Assembly: GCA_023145475.1 (NCBI GenBank)
Contig: JAGLDR010000118.1
Span: forward strand, 1-36,349
From: a bacterium
GTDB lineage: Bacteria; UBP6; UBA1177; JAGLDR01
Length of the DNA: 36,349 bases
Direction: 5' to 3'
Within the stretch, counting starts at the first letter, position 1. Each line of letters starts with the position of its first letter. The notes under the pieces are model-generated. The model did not search any database. It was not told the origin of the DNA and was given only the letters and a program-made list of their open reading frames with translations. The translations under genes and the position numbers were made by a program. Of this stretch, positions 8,203 through 17,356 are shown one piece after another.

Positions 8203-8640
8203 CTATCCTATCACAATAAGAGCTTGTTTTTCTTGAACATTATCGCCTTCTGAAACATCAATCGACAACACCTTTCCGCTTAATGTAGAATTGATGTCGT
8301 TTTCCATCTTCATCGCTTCCATTACGGCAACTTTATCACCTGCTTTAACGATGTCACCAACCCTTACAAGCATTTTCAAAATAAGCCCTGGCATTGGAGC
8401 AACAATCGCGTCACCCATTGTCGCTGCTGCCGCTGGCATAGGAGCAGGAATAGAGTTTGCAGTTGGAGCAGTTTTCCGAGTCACTTTTGGAATGATAATC
8501 GGTGCATCTTCCCCTTCTGGATACTCTATCTGCACGGTTGTCGCTTTGCCGTTCACCACAACTGTTGCTGTCGTAACACCAAAATCTTTCACTTCGACTT
8601 CGTATTTTTTGTCATTGATATGCAAAGAATACTTTTTCAT
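8203..8640 (-). CDS. mmdC: Biotin carboxyl carrier subunit of methylmalonyl-CoA decarboxylase
   Basis: 145-residue biotin carrier (gamma subunit) that moves the carboxyl group from the alpha carboxyltransferase to the membrane beta subunit. An N-terminal strand-rich segment (1-50) is followed by an Ala/Pro-rich flexible linker (about 57-75) and a biotinyl domain (77-145). The biotin attachment motif is EAMKMEND with Lys111 as the modified residue. The ATG at 8640 has GGGAG upstream and lies 15 bases after the protease stop. In other decarboxylase operons this gene normally adjoins the delta subunit gene. Here two long exported-protein genes separate them. Confidence 0.95.
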   Translation of the reverse strand: MKKYSLHINDKKYEVEVKDFGVTTATVVVNGKATTVQIEYPEGEDAPIIIPKVTRKTAPTANSIPAPMPAAAATMGDAIVAPMPGLILKMLVRVGDIVKAGDKVAVMEAMKMENDINSTLSGKVLSIDVSEGDNVQEKQALIVIG

Positions 8641-8655
8641 TTTACTCTCCCTAAA

Positions 8656-11600
8656 TTACTTAGATACATGTATTACTCCATTAAACGATTGATATACTTT
8701 ATTTTCATATAAATAACTATCTCTAAAATATCGTTTCTCTCCCTCTATTGCTTCACCAACAAAAGAAGCTTCAAAATTTATTCTGTAGTTGTTGTTTTGA
8801 CAGCCAAGATAGACAAAATTGTCATCTTTCATCATTTCGCTATCTTCACAACTCACGCCGTTGGTGTAGACCACGGTCTCATCTCCCGCTTCTGTTCCGA
8901 GGTTTAGTATCTCAAATTTTGTCCGTTTACGCAACCAAAACCATTGCCAATAGGTCTCTTCTTCATATAGGAACAGTTTTTCATCTACAATCTCAAGGTC
9001 TTTCACTTTGTAACTGGTTTCGATTTCTCGTTCTAAAACAGGAGAATCACCACTGATATTCCATATTGAAACCTGTCTTCCATCTGCCACAAACAGTTTG
9101 CCGTTGGATATTCTGATGTTTCTCGGATTATCTGCACCAATTGAACCAATTCGAGTCAACTTACCATCGTCTATTTTGTAGATACGGATTTTATCGCTTG
9201 ATGCAGTGTAGAGTTTCTCTCCTAAAATTTGAATATTATTCACAGAATGACCAATCCATTTAAAGTGATCGTTTTCCAAACTTCCATCTTCTTCTATTTC
9301 TGCTGTTCTAATTCCCGTAAGTCCGCCAATAAAAAGTCTGTTTTCTTTTCCTGCGAGGGTGAATTTATAATCAAAATAACTGACGGTGTGGTAATTATAG
9401 AATTCAAGTGGTTCACACACACCATTTTGATAGCTTCCAGGCAAAACACTGTTTTCACTATCAACAATACAGTAGCTGCTCATCGCACCATAATGAGTTT
9501 CTGTGACAGGAATCTCAATATATTCAATTACAATATCGCTAACATTCTGAATTGTTGGATCAAAGACAAATGCTGGATGTGTTGTATTGCCATCCATAAC
9601 GGGGTTTGCTGCGACCAACTTGCCATCAACCTCTTGAATAATTACCTTTCTGAAATCGCCTTCAAGCGTAACGGACAGCTGCTCCCATATCTCTGCTTCA
9701 GTGTCAAATCGCCAGATGTCGTTCATTGCGCCACTGTTTGCATCCATCCCACCAACAAGAAAGATATAGTTTCCAGACTGTCCGAAATTGGCAATCTCTC
9801 TTGATGACGGAGCTTCATCTCCGACTGCTTCAAACAATTGATTTCCATCACCTTTTTTGAATGTTTGAATCGCGCCAGTATCATCCATCCCAATCAAAAA
9901 AAGCTTTTCTCCAACAGAAATCAGTTTTATCTTATCAAAAGAGAGATCAACACTTCCTCGCTCGGAGAGAGTATAGACTATTTTAGGGATATTATGAATA
10001 TCAAGCGCACCAGTAGGAGGGTTGTCAGCGGAGAGCAGAAAAAGGTGATCGCTATCATTCTCTTCTGCAATAAAAAAGATGCCTTCTGGTGTTGTTGTAA
10101 CTGTTTTAATAGTCTTAATCCCTTCATGCCATCCGGCAATTGTGCCAACTCTGTTCCAATCAACGCCACTTTCTGAGCTGTTTAATATAAGTGTGTATTC
10201 TGAGGCTGCCTGATCACCATCTTCTACAGCTACCGCAATCATTTTTGTAGGCGTTGCATCGGTAAAGAGCACCATCCTTCTATCGCGGCGTGGCGGAGAT
10301 ATTCGTTGCGCACCAAATAGGTATTCACCAAAACGATTTTCTATCGTCCAGCGACCAATATGATTTTGCGCCTCTGACAAAGGCGTGTTATCCTCTCCAA
10401 TAAGCAATCGTAACGGAATATCATAATAACAAGAATTACACAGCGGTATCTCCAGCAAACCTAATTTGTCCGGTAGCTGGAAAGGCTGAGTATTAACGGT
10501 CTTCGTGTGGTAATTAAGCGTGTTATACCCTCTGTTATATCTCGCGGAGCGGGCGTATTTATTGCTATTTGTTGAAGGAAAGTAAGCGTTATTAACGACA
10601 ATATCCTCTCCTTCGTTAATGCTATATGATGGAATCTCAGAAAGAGGTCTGTTTTCTACAACAGGTAATACCGAGGTCGAGAGTGCGTAATACATCGTAA
10701 ACTCTTCGTTATGGTCGCCACCGTTTTTAATGGATTGACAGATGGTTTGGTTTAAATCAATATAACAATTACTCTCTCTATACCAATCGGCTCGCCAATT
10801 CCAAATAGCCTTTTCACCACCAGTTGTTGCGACAACTGGTTTGTCCGCACCGTTATCGACACCAATTTGACCAACAGAATCAACAACAGTGATCCGGTGA
10901 TTCCAACTCTCTATAGACTCTTTTGAGAAATCATCACTTCCGTGGCTATAGCCAAAATGAAAGTTGGCAATTGCACCGCCAGTTTTGTTTGAAGTGGTGC
11001 AATAACCTGGTTTTCCCCACCAATCAAACTCTATGGTTTTCCGATAATCTATCGCACAGTAATGCACGGCTGCCTGACATGAGGCAACAGGAAATTCATC
11101 CTCTTTATAATGAACCGTCAATGAGTCACAACTCTCTGTTTCAAAACCACTATACTTCGGTAGTTTTGTATTTATCGTAACATATTTATCGTAATGATGT
11201 CTTCGCGGAAGTGGAAAAAAGTCTGTTCTTTTTAGTGGTTGTGGCTCAGACTTCACATTGGTTAGATAACTATTTGCAAAACCATCTCCTCCTTGGGTAT
11301 GATAATCACAGGCATCTCCAATTCCGTCTAAATCGTGATCTGGTTGCCATAAAAACTTTGATTGTACTCTAGGATAATTCCATCTCAAATTATAATTTCC
11401 CATTTTATGAAAGGCTGCACCTCCTTCATATTCACCATCAATCAATTTGAAAGAAGAAATTAATTCATTATATATATTAGCTTGCATCGGAGAATTACGA
11501 ATAGCAGAACAGTTATCACACTCATCACACACACCGTCACCATCACTATCTAATTGATTACTATTTTTATGATTGGGACAACAATCACATAAGTTACCAA

Positions 11601-13368
11601 TACCATCCCCGTCTGAATCAGATTGAGCCACATTAGGCACCACCGGACAATTATCACATCTATCATCGATACTATCACCATCACTATCGGATAAAAAGTG
11701 CTGTATTGATGCGTCAAGAATACACGCATCACATGCATCACCAACTCCGTCTCCGTCAGAATCGGTTTGATTCGGATTATATACCGTTCGGCAAACATCA
11801 CACCGGTTATCAACACCATCACCGTCGTCATCCAAATTAAGCTGAGAAATATCTCTCTTAAAAACACAGGCATCACAGATATCACCAACACCGTCTTCAT
11901 CACTATCAAATTGATGTGGATTTGCAATGTTGGGACAGTTATCAGCACTGTTCAATATCCCATCTCCATCGCTATCACTGGTTGTTTTTCTCAGACTTTC
12001 TCGTACTATTTCAGAGTGTTGCGATATAGAGGCAACAGGAGTAATCCAATTATATCCATGTGACAGAGTACGATCTTTTTCATCACTACCAATCTTATAG
12101 GTTGCAGATGAGAAAAAACAATCTCGATATCTTTGAGCGGCGGTAAAATAGAGATTGTTGTTTAATGTATCGCTCCAATGAATAAGACCTGCAATTTCTC
12201 CATCTTCATTAATTACAGGAGATCCAGAGTTTCCAGCTATTATTGGAAGATCATTAAAAAACTCCACAATCTCTGATGAAGAAAGAAGAGCATTTCTCTG
12301 CATATCACAGTCAGAAGTTGACGGATAGTGCGCCACATGTTCTGCTGTTGTTGAAGCTCCATACACAACTCCAGTTTGGGCTTTCATCGGCCACCCTGCA
12401 GGATGCCCAATAACAGCTATTTCATCATGGGGAAAAAGACCTTTTGCACTGAGTTGTGGATATGACAAAACCTGTTCTGATACACCAAACAAGTCAGCAA
12501 CAAATTCTCCTGGCAATTTATTTGTATCACTTCGCTGTAATTTGATGATAACGAAATCTGGATTTCGTCTGTTTAGTATTGTCTTTCCTGTTATCAGATG
12601 GTTTGCGCCAGCGACATTTAACCATCCATACTCCGCAACCCCTGTAAGTGTTACATAAGATCCATTATACAGAACATTTGAAATTTCTGTTCCAGAGTGA
12701 TCAACGGGAAAAAACATACTATCATTATCATCTATATTGGAGTGATTTTCGCACGGATTTCTTTCTGCGCCTTCATTCCTATAATTAAGACGCACTCCTT
12801 TATTATTTTCTAGATGATTCACATCGTAACAGTGGGCAACCGTTAAAAAGAGATCTTTTGCTATAAGAATTCCGCTACAACTTCCATTTATACCTTCAAC
12901 TCTTCCAACAAATTTACTCATATTTATAACATGCTGTGCAAAAGAAGAGGTAGAAAGTGACTCACCTGCTTCATAATCCTTTGGGGTGAAAAAAATACGG
13001 AAATCATCATAAGTATTCGATGAGCATCCAGAGGGAGCACACCAGAATTTCATTCGATCTTCACAAGATATAAAACTATTTACTTCCACGCCATTCCCAT
13101 ATGTTGGTTGCGGGCATATTGGCATACTGTAAGAGAAACGAGCAACACTTTCACCATCCAAATAGGGCTCGCCTGAATTCTCGTTCATCATACAAAATGC
13201 TCTACACTCATTGGAGAGCGAATCTACATTAAATTGGCATTCAGGAGCGGAGGGAGATGAATAAGGTATACTGTTTACACTGAGCATCTTTTGTGGAACA
13301 TCAGTAGCAAAAAGAGAGAATACAGAAAACAAAAACATGAAAAGCAATAAATGTAAAATAGATTTCAT
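8656..13368 (-). CDS. Large secreted trypsin-like serine protease with thrombospondin type 3 repeats
   Basis: 1570 residues. A signal peptide (about 1-21) directs export. Residues about 150-400 form a trypsin-like domain with the complete triad: His179 in LTVAHCYD, probable Asp271 in NPDFVIIKL, and Ser381 in AGNSGSPV. Residues 464-622 hold calcium-binding thrombospondin type 3 repeats (DSDGDGxxDxCD with paired Cys), and one more repeat half follows at 676-688 after an inserted segment. The rest, about 700-1570, is strand-rich with repeated short motifs (NYIFLVGGMDANSGAMNDIWRF, kelch-like; GKLFVADGRQVSIWNISGD), suggesting beta-propellers. Start: ATG at 13368 with AGAGG 8 bases upstream. It lies 29 bases after a lipoprotein gene and 15 bases before the biotin carrier, inside the decarboxylase operon. 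Substrate and final location (surface or medium) are unknown. Confidence 0.85.
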   Translation of the reverse strand: MKSILHLLLFMFLFSVFSLFATDVPQKMLSVNSIPYSSPSAPECQFNVDSLSNECRAFCMMNENSGEPYLDGESVARFSYSMPICPQPTYGNGVEVNSFISCEDRMKFWCAPSGCSSNTYDDFRIFFTPKDYEAGESLSTSSFAQHVINMSKFVGRVEGINGSCSGILIAKDLFLTVAHCYDVNHLENNKGVRLNYRNEGAERNPCENHSNIDDNDSMFFPVDHSGTEISNVLYNGSYVTLTGVAEYGWLNVAGANHLITGKTILNRRNPDFVIIKLQRSDTNKLPGEFVADLFGVSEQVLSYPQLSAKGLFPHDEIAVIGHPAGWPMKAQTGVVYGASTTAEHVAHYPSTSDCDMQRNALLSSSEIVEFFNDLPIIAGNSGSPVINEDGEIAGLIHWSDTLNNNLYFTAAQRYRDCFFSSATYKIGSDEKDRTLSHGYNWITPVASISQHSEIVRESLRKTTSDSDGDGILNSADNCPNIANPHQFDSDEDGVGDICDACVFKRDISQLNLDDDGDGVDNRCDVCRTVYNPNQTDSDGDGVGDACDACILDASIQHFLSDSDGDSIDDRCDNCPVVPNVAQSDSDGDGIGNLCDCCPNHKNSNQLDSDGDGVCDECDNCSAIRNSPMQANIYNELISSFKLIDGEYEGGAAFHKMGNYNLRWNYPRVQSKFLWQPDHDLDGIGDACDYHTQGGDGFANSYLTNVKSEPQPLKRTDFFPLPRRHHYDKYVTINTKLPKYSGFETESCDSLTVHYKEDEFPVASCQAAVHYCAIDYRKTIEFDWWGKPGYCTTSNKTGGAIANFHFGYSHGSDDFSKESIESWNHRITVVDSVGQIGVDNGADKPVVATTGGEKAIWNWRADWYRESNCYIDLNQTICQSIKNGGDHNEEFTMYYALSTSVLPVVENRPLSEIPSYSINEGEDIVVNNAYFPSTNSNKYARSARYNRGYNTLNYHTKTVNTQPFQLPDKLGLLEIPLCNSCYYDIPLRLLIGEDNTPLSEAQNHIGRWTIENRFGEYLFGAQRISPPRRDRRMVLFTDATPTKMIAVAVEDGDQAASEYTLILNSSESGVDWNRVGTIAGWHEGIKTIKTVTTTPEGIFFIAEENDSDHLFLLSADNPPTGALDIHNIPKIVYTLSERGSVDLSFDKIKLISVGEKLFLIGMDDTGAIQTFKKGDGNQLFEAVGDEAPSSREIANFGQSGNYIFLVGGMDANSGAMNDIWRFDTEAEIWEQLSVTLEGDFRKVIIQEVDGKLVAANPVMDGNTTHPAFVFDPTIQNVSDIVIEYIEIPVTETHYGAMSSYCIVDSENSVLPGSYQNGVCEPLEFYNYHTVSYFDYKFTLAGKENRLFIGGLTGIRTAEIEEDGSLENDHFKWIGHSVNNIQILGEKLYTASSDKIRIYKIDDGKLTRIGSIGADNPRNIRISNGKLFVADGRQVSIWNISGDSPVLEREIETSYKVKDLEIVDEKLFLYEEETYWQWFWLRKRTKFEILNLGTEAGDETVVYTNGVSCEDSEMMKDDNFVYLGCQNNNYRINFEASFVGEAIEGEKRYFRDSYLYENKVYQSFNGVIHVSK
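11305..11979 (-). repeat. Thrombospondin type 3 repeat region (coding)
   Basis: Residues 464-688 of the secreted protease. Units follow the pattern DSDGDGxxDxCDxC with spacers of about 23-28 residues and one to three Cys each. Six acidic units are clear at 464-620. A last half-unit, DHDLDGIGDACD, appears about 50 residues later. The DNA in this stretch is correspondingly repetitive. Confidence 0.8.
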
Positions 13369-13397
13369 ATCAATAACCTCTCACATAAAATCAACAA

Positions 13398-14972
13398 CTA
13401 TTTCTCTTCCGTCAACGGACAAATCCCCGTCTCTTCACAATAACACTCCCAATCACGCATCAGTGTTGCTGTTCGACCAATCATTTTCCAGAGATGCCAC
13501 TTGCCCCAAAAAACGTTATAACCCATCAATGAAACATTAGCATATCCTGGTGTTTGTTCAAAAACAGGATTGGAACAGTAGCTCTTTTTTGTATCAAATC
13601 GGTAAAAGCACCCTTTAAAATCAGCCTGCCAAGACTCATAAAGTATTTGAAAAGCCTCTGTATAGGAAACGATATTCCCTTGAAGCATATTGGGAGAGAC
13701 CGCCCATGTTGTCTCATCAGATGGAGTTATCAAGTGTTCGGTGTAAATCGGATTGTTAATGTCACTCAAGTCAACTTCAACAAAGATTTTACTGTTATCA
13801 ATATTATAAACCAATCTATATTCATTTTCTACATCAATACGAGGTTCATGTCCTTGCTCAAACTCTCCATCTTCAATCGGGCGATTAATGTGAAGACAAT
13901 TGCCAATATGCTTTGGAGCCGTTCGCAAATCACAATAATACATATCTCGATTATTGGTTATAAAAGTCAGATGGTCACCAACAATGTTTCCCTCTTGCGC
14001 AAGGTGGTAATCTATTCCACCAATGGTTTGCCACTCCCACACACCTGCTTTTGCGTATTTAACCTCGGTTTCATTGCTATCTGCACCTTCAGAAACTTGG
14101 ATTAAGACCCATTGTTCGCTGGAAAGAGCTGGACGAGTCATAAAAGAATTGTGCTTCTCATTGTCGTAAATTAGTTCATAATAATATTTACCATCTTTTT
14201 TTAATGCAGAAATGACAAAAGAGTGATAAAAAGGCTGTTCCTCTGTTCTTCTTCGATCAAACAGAGGATACACATAGCGATTTTCATTAAAAGCTAATTG
14301 TCCTGCATTAGCACTGACCGTAGAATACTCATCTTTTTCTGGATTATATTCAATAACCCTTCCGCTATGTCCGAAATCCATGCCAGCAACACCATTACTC
14401 ATTCCGTGTGACCAGACGATACCCATGCTTGAAGTAAACTCATTCACCGTCAACCATCTATCGCACTTACTCACAAGCGTCTTTATCTCTTTTTGTGTCT
14501 TTGCTTTCATGTCTGGCAACTTACAAGGCCACGGATAACACTCCCGCTCTAAAGTTTGATTGGGATCTTTCTTCTGTGCCGCTAAATAGACTTGATATTC
14601 AGTCCAGTTGTCCCACTCCCAGATGTTTCTTACACACTGCGGATCAGTCTCTGTTGGCGTGTCACAACCTGGACGGCAAAAAGTTGATTTGCCATCTTTA
14701 TCTTTGAATGGAAAGGGTGTTTTTATAACATTTTCAGGAATACGAAGGTCTAGGCATCGCTCGTCAACATCTGCGTCAGTTGTAATATCATTGTCGAGAT
14801 CGGGCACTTCGGGAGCCTCAGTGTCCGTGTCGCGATCAGTGAGTGTATCATTATCCATGAACGGGGAATTTATATCTACATCACTGCTGCTATCGGCGTC
14901 TATTGTTACCGTTTTATCTGAACAACCATAACAAAAGAAGAAAAGTGATAATAACAAGAGGAACTTCCTCAC
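13398..14972 (-). CDS. Asp-rich lipoprotein, unknown function
   Basis: 524 residues from a GTG at 14972. This start is preferred over the ATG 24 bases upstream because AAGGAG lies exactly 6 bases before it and it gives a compact signal peptide, MRKFLLLLSLFFFCYGC, with a slightly atypical lipobox (CYGC, Cys17). The GTG shares its G with the upstream stop in TAGTG, implying translational coupling to the delta subunit gene. After the Cys comes an Asp/Thr-rich low-complexity stretch (about 20-70, DNDTLTDRDTDTEAPEVPDL), a common surface-exposed linker. The body is rich in Cys and Trp (YPWPCKLPDM, CDRWLTVNEF) and its strand pattern suggests a beta-propeller, but no family is recognised. It immediately precedes the secreted protease and may act with it on the cell surface. 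Confidence 0.75.
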   Translation of the reverse strand: MRKFLLLLSLFFFCYGCSDKTVTIDADSSSDVDINSPFMDNDTLTDRDTDTEAPEVPDLDNDITTDADVDERCLDLRIPENVIKTPFPFKDKDGKSTFCRPGCDTPTETDPQCVRNIWEWDNWTEYQVYLAAQKKDPNQTLERECYPWPCKLPDMKAKTQKEIKTLVSKCDRWLTVNEFTSSMGIVWSHGMSNGVAGMDFGHSGRVIEYNPEKDEYSTVSANAGQLAFNENRYVYPLFDRRRTEEQPFYHSFVISALKKDGKYYYELIYDNEKHNSFMTRPALSSEQWVLIQVSEGADSNETEVKYAKAGVWEWQTIGGIDYHLAQEGNIVGDHLTFITNNRDMYYCDLRTAPKHIGNCLHINRPIEDGEFEQGHEPRIDVENEYRLVYNIDNSKIFVEVDLSDINNPIYTEHLITPSDETTWAVSPNMLQGNIVSYTEAFQILYESWQADFKGCFYRFDTKKSYCSNPVFEQTPGYANVSLMGYNVFWGKWHLWKMIGRTATLMRDWECYCEETGICPLTEEK

Positions 14973-15391
14973 TATTTTCTCCTTAAAGCGGACCATCTAT
15001 TATATGTCTGAATTTGTGACTGTCTTTGCGATGCCTGCCATCCTGCATTGTTATATTCAGGATTGTGAGTCAAAGGCATTTGTACATTTTCTTCACTAGT
15101 GTAGAGATAGAGCGCAAAAGCGATTGCTGCTAACTCATCATCGTCTGATGAAGTAGCGAGGCTCTCGTTTACCTCTTGTGTAACTACTTTGTTAGAAGTG
15201 GTGGGAGCTGTTTTTTTCACTTTTGGGGACTCATTATCAAGAAAAACAAACATTTTCAACACAAAAGCAAGTGCAATCAAGCCAAGCATTACCACAGTTA
15301 TACCAACAATTGGCATCACCACTCGGATGACATCAATATCACCTTGAGTCGCGACACTCCCTATAAGATGCGCAATCTGAATTAGATGCAT
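14972..15391 (-). CDS. mmdD: Na+-translocating decarboxylase small (OadG-type) subunit
   Basis: 139 residues of the OadG/MmdD family, a small membrane protein that holds the carboxyltransferase on the membrane pump. One transmembrane helix (about 23-50) is followed by a hydrophilic linker and the family motif DDDELAAIAFALYLY (about 84-98). The tail is Gln/Arg-rich and ends WSALRRK. The ATG at 15391 has AGGAGG five bases upstream, 9 bases after the alpha-subunit stop. Its gene order next to mmdA matches known methylmalonyl-CoA decarboxylase operons. Confidence 0.88.
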   Translation of the reverse strand: MHLIQIAHLIGSVATQGDIDVIRVVMPIVGITVVMLGLIALAFVLKMFVFLDNESPKVKKTAPTTSNKVVTQEVNESLATSSDDDELAAIAFALYLYTSEENVQMPLTHNPEYNNAGWQASQRQSQIQTYNRWSALRRK

Positions 15392-15400
15392 AACGCCCTC

Positions 15401-16936
15401 CTAGAGTGGAATGTTGCCATGCTTTTTAGCAGGCAAACTATCTTGTTTAGTGGCAAGCATTTCTAAAGCACGAATAAGGCGAGGACGAGTTGTTCTCGGC
15501 TCAAAAATATCATCAATAAATCCGTGTCGTGCAGCATTATAAGGATTGGCTACATTTTCGCTGTAGTCAGCCTCTTCGTCTGCTATAAACTTCACCTTAT
15601 CTTCTGCTGCTGCGAGCTCTCTGCCTTTCAAAATCTCAATTGCCCCTTTGGCGCCCATAACGGCGATTTCCGCTGTTGGCCACGCAAAGTTCATATCACT
15701 TCTCAGGTGTTTTGAGCTCATAACAATGTAGGCTCCACCGTATGCTTTTCTCATGATTATTGCGAGCTTTGGAACGGTTGCTTCACTGTAAGCATAGAGC
15801 ATTTTTGCGCCGTGTTTGATAACACCACCGTACTCTTGTGTCGTTCCTGGCATAAATCCTGGAGTATCAACAAGAGTTATCAACGGAATGTTGAAACTGT
15901 CACAGAATCGGATAAATCGAGCACCCTTCATTGAGCTATTGATATCTAAAACACCTGCAAGAACATTGGGCTGATTTGCAACGATACCAACACTTCGACC
16001 GTTTAAACGAGCAAAACCTATAACGAGATTTGCTGCATACGCTGGTTGAATTTCAAAAAACTCACCATCATCAAAAACAAGAGATATAACATCTTTCACA
16101 TTGTAACTTTTATTAGGTGAAAGTGGAACTATCTTGTTGAGAGTCTCTTCCATTCTATCGTGCGGATCATGTGTTTCAACAAAAGGAGGGTCCTCCATGT
16201 TGTTTGATGGCAGATAGCTGAGAAGTTGACGAATTGCTTCGATTGACTTCTCTTCCGTCTCATGCACAAAGTGGGTAACACCTGATTTATTCATGTGAAC
16301 GGCAGCACCACCAAGTTGATCAACGGTAACATCTTCGTGTGTCACTGTTTTTACAACTTTTGGACCAGTCAAAAACATATATGAATTTGTTTCTGTCATA
16401 AAGACAAAATCTGTTAACGCGGGGCTGTAAACAGCACCACCAGCACAAGGCCCGTAAATAGCTGATATTTGTGGAATTACACCACTGGAAAGAGTATTTC
16501 TTTTGAAAATTTCACCATAGCCATACAGACTGGTAATTCCCTCTTGAATACGGGCACCACCACTGTCATTCATACCAACAACAGGAACTCCTGTGCTCAT
16601 TGCAAGGTCCATTATTTTAGAGATTTTTTGTCCAACAACCTCACCTAAACTGCCACCTTGAACAGTAAAGTCTTGTGCATAAAGACAAACTTTTCTGCCA
16701 TTAATTGTACCAAACCCTGTTACAACAGCGTCGCCAAGTGGGCTGTTTGGTCCTCGTCCAGCTCGAAAGGTATCAACCTCTTCAAAACTTCCTGCATCAA
16801 GCAGTTTTGCAATTCTCTCACGAGCGGTCAACTTCCCTTTTGCATGCTGCTTCTCAATGCGAAGCTCTCCGCCGCCAAGATGTGCCTGCTCTCTTTTTGC
16901 TCTGACTTGAGCTAATTTCTCTTCAATAGAAACCAT
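15401..16936 (-). CDS. mmdA: Methylmalonyl-CoA decarboxylase alpha subunit (carboxyltransferase)
   Basis: 511-residue acyl-CoA carboxyltransferase that moves the carboxyl group of (S)-methylmalonyl-CoA to biotin, releasing propionyl-CoA. Two crotonase-like halves are evident. The first has SGGARIQEG (125-133) and [13 protein letters not shown] (162-174), the oxyanion-hole glycines. The second has [15 protein letters not shown] and [12 protein letters not shown]. The length is that expected for MmdA or for the beta subunit of propionyl-CoA carboxylase. The decarboxylase reading is favoured because beta, delta and biotin-carrier subunits follow and no biotin carboxylase gene is present. The ATG at 16936 has GGAG 7 bases upstream and lies 18 bases after the epimerase. 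Confidence 0.95.
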   Translation of the reverse strand: MVSIEEKLAQVRAKREQAHLGGGELRIEKQHAKGKLTARERIAKLLDAGSFEEVDTFRAGRGPNSPLGDAVVTGFGTINGRKVCLYAQDFTVQGGSLGEVVGQKISKIMDLAMSTGVPVVGMNDSGGARIQEGITSLYGYGEIFKRNTLSSGVIPQISAIYGPCAGGAVYSPALTDFVFMTETNSYMFLTGPKVVKTVTHEDVTVDQLGGAAVHMNKSGVTHFVHETEEKSIEAIRQLLSYLPSNNMEDPPFVETHDPHDRMEETLNKIVPLSPNKSYNVKDVISLVFDDGEFFEIQPAYAANLVIGFARLNGRSVGIVANQPNVLAGVLDINSSMKGARFIRFCDSFNIPLITLVDTPGFMPGTTQEYGGVIKHGAKMLYAYSEATVPKLAIIMRKAYGGAYIVMSSKHLRSDMNFAWPTAEIAVMGAKGAIEILKGRELAAAEDKVKFIADEEADYSENVANPYNAARHGFIDDIFEPRTTRPRLIRALEMLATKQDSLPAKKHGNIPL

Positions 16937-16954
16937 AATTCACTCCGTTAGAAA

Positions 16955-17356
16955 CTATTTTTTCTCTTCTGTTATTTCAACCAACACTCGAGACATTTTC
17001 GGGTGTAAAAACGCAATCTTTGTATGATGGGCACCAACTCGTGGCTCTTCATCAATCAGACGAACACCTTTTGCCTTCAAATCAGCAAGCTCCGCCTCTA
17101 TATCATCAACAGTAAATGCAAGATGATGCATTCCTGCACCTTTTTTCTCAATAAACTTTGCTATCGAACTCTCTGGAGATGTTGGCTCTAAAAGTTCAAT
17201 ACGACTCTCGCCTGAAGAGAGAAAAGCAACCTTAACCTTTTGGTCTTCAATAATCTCCTCTCCTTCAAACTCCAATCCAAGAACATCAGTATAAAAAGGA
17301 AGAAATTCTGCAATGCTTGGAACGGCAATGCCTACATGGTTAATTTTTTTACTCAT
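16955..17356 (-). CDS. mce: Methylmalonyl-CoA epimerase
   Basis: 133 residues in the glyoxalase/vicinal-oxygen-chelate fold. The enzyme interconverts (R)- and (S)-methylmalonyl-CoA, linking the B12-dependent mutase to the decarboxylase. Likely metal ligands are His7 (INHVGIAV), His78 (MHHLAFTVDD) and Glu127 (RVLVEI). The family motif GAHHTKIAFLHPK (108-120) is clear. The second of two nearby ATGs is chosen because GGAG lies 8 bases before it, whereas the first (17362) is too close to that site. The gene overlaps the 3' end of meaB by about 8 bases. Confidence 0.95.
   Translation of the reverse strand: MSKKINHVGIAVPSIAEFLPFYTDVLGLEFEGEEIIEDQKVKVAFLSSGESRIELLEPTSPESSIAKFIEKKGAGMHHLAFTVDDIEAELADLKAKGVRLIDEEPRVGAHHTKIAFLHPKMSRVLVEITEEKK

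Noticed and set aside
9229-9804. A 191-residue open frame on the plus strand
   Set aside because: Antisense to the beta-propeller part of the protease gene, with no ribosome binding site and no recognisable domain.
11550-11948. A 132-residue open frame, rich in Val, Ile and Met, on the minus strand
   Set aside because: It is the shifted frame of the DNA coding for the repeats in the secreted protease; the in-frame protein has clear repeat and protease motifs.
11503-11979. Regular short repeats that could suggest a CRISPR-like array
   Set aside because: Units are degenerate at DNA level, in frame and encode thrombospondin type 3 repeats; there are no cas genes.
15401-16936. Propionyl-CoA carboxylase beta subunit
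   Set aside because: No biotin carboxylase subunit is present, while membrane beta and OadG-type subunits follow, which identifies a decarboxylase.
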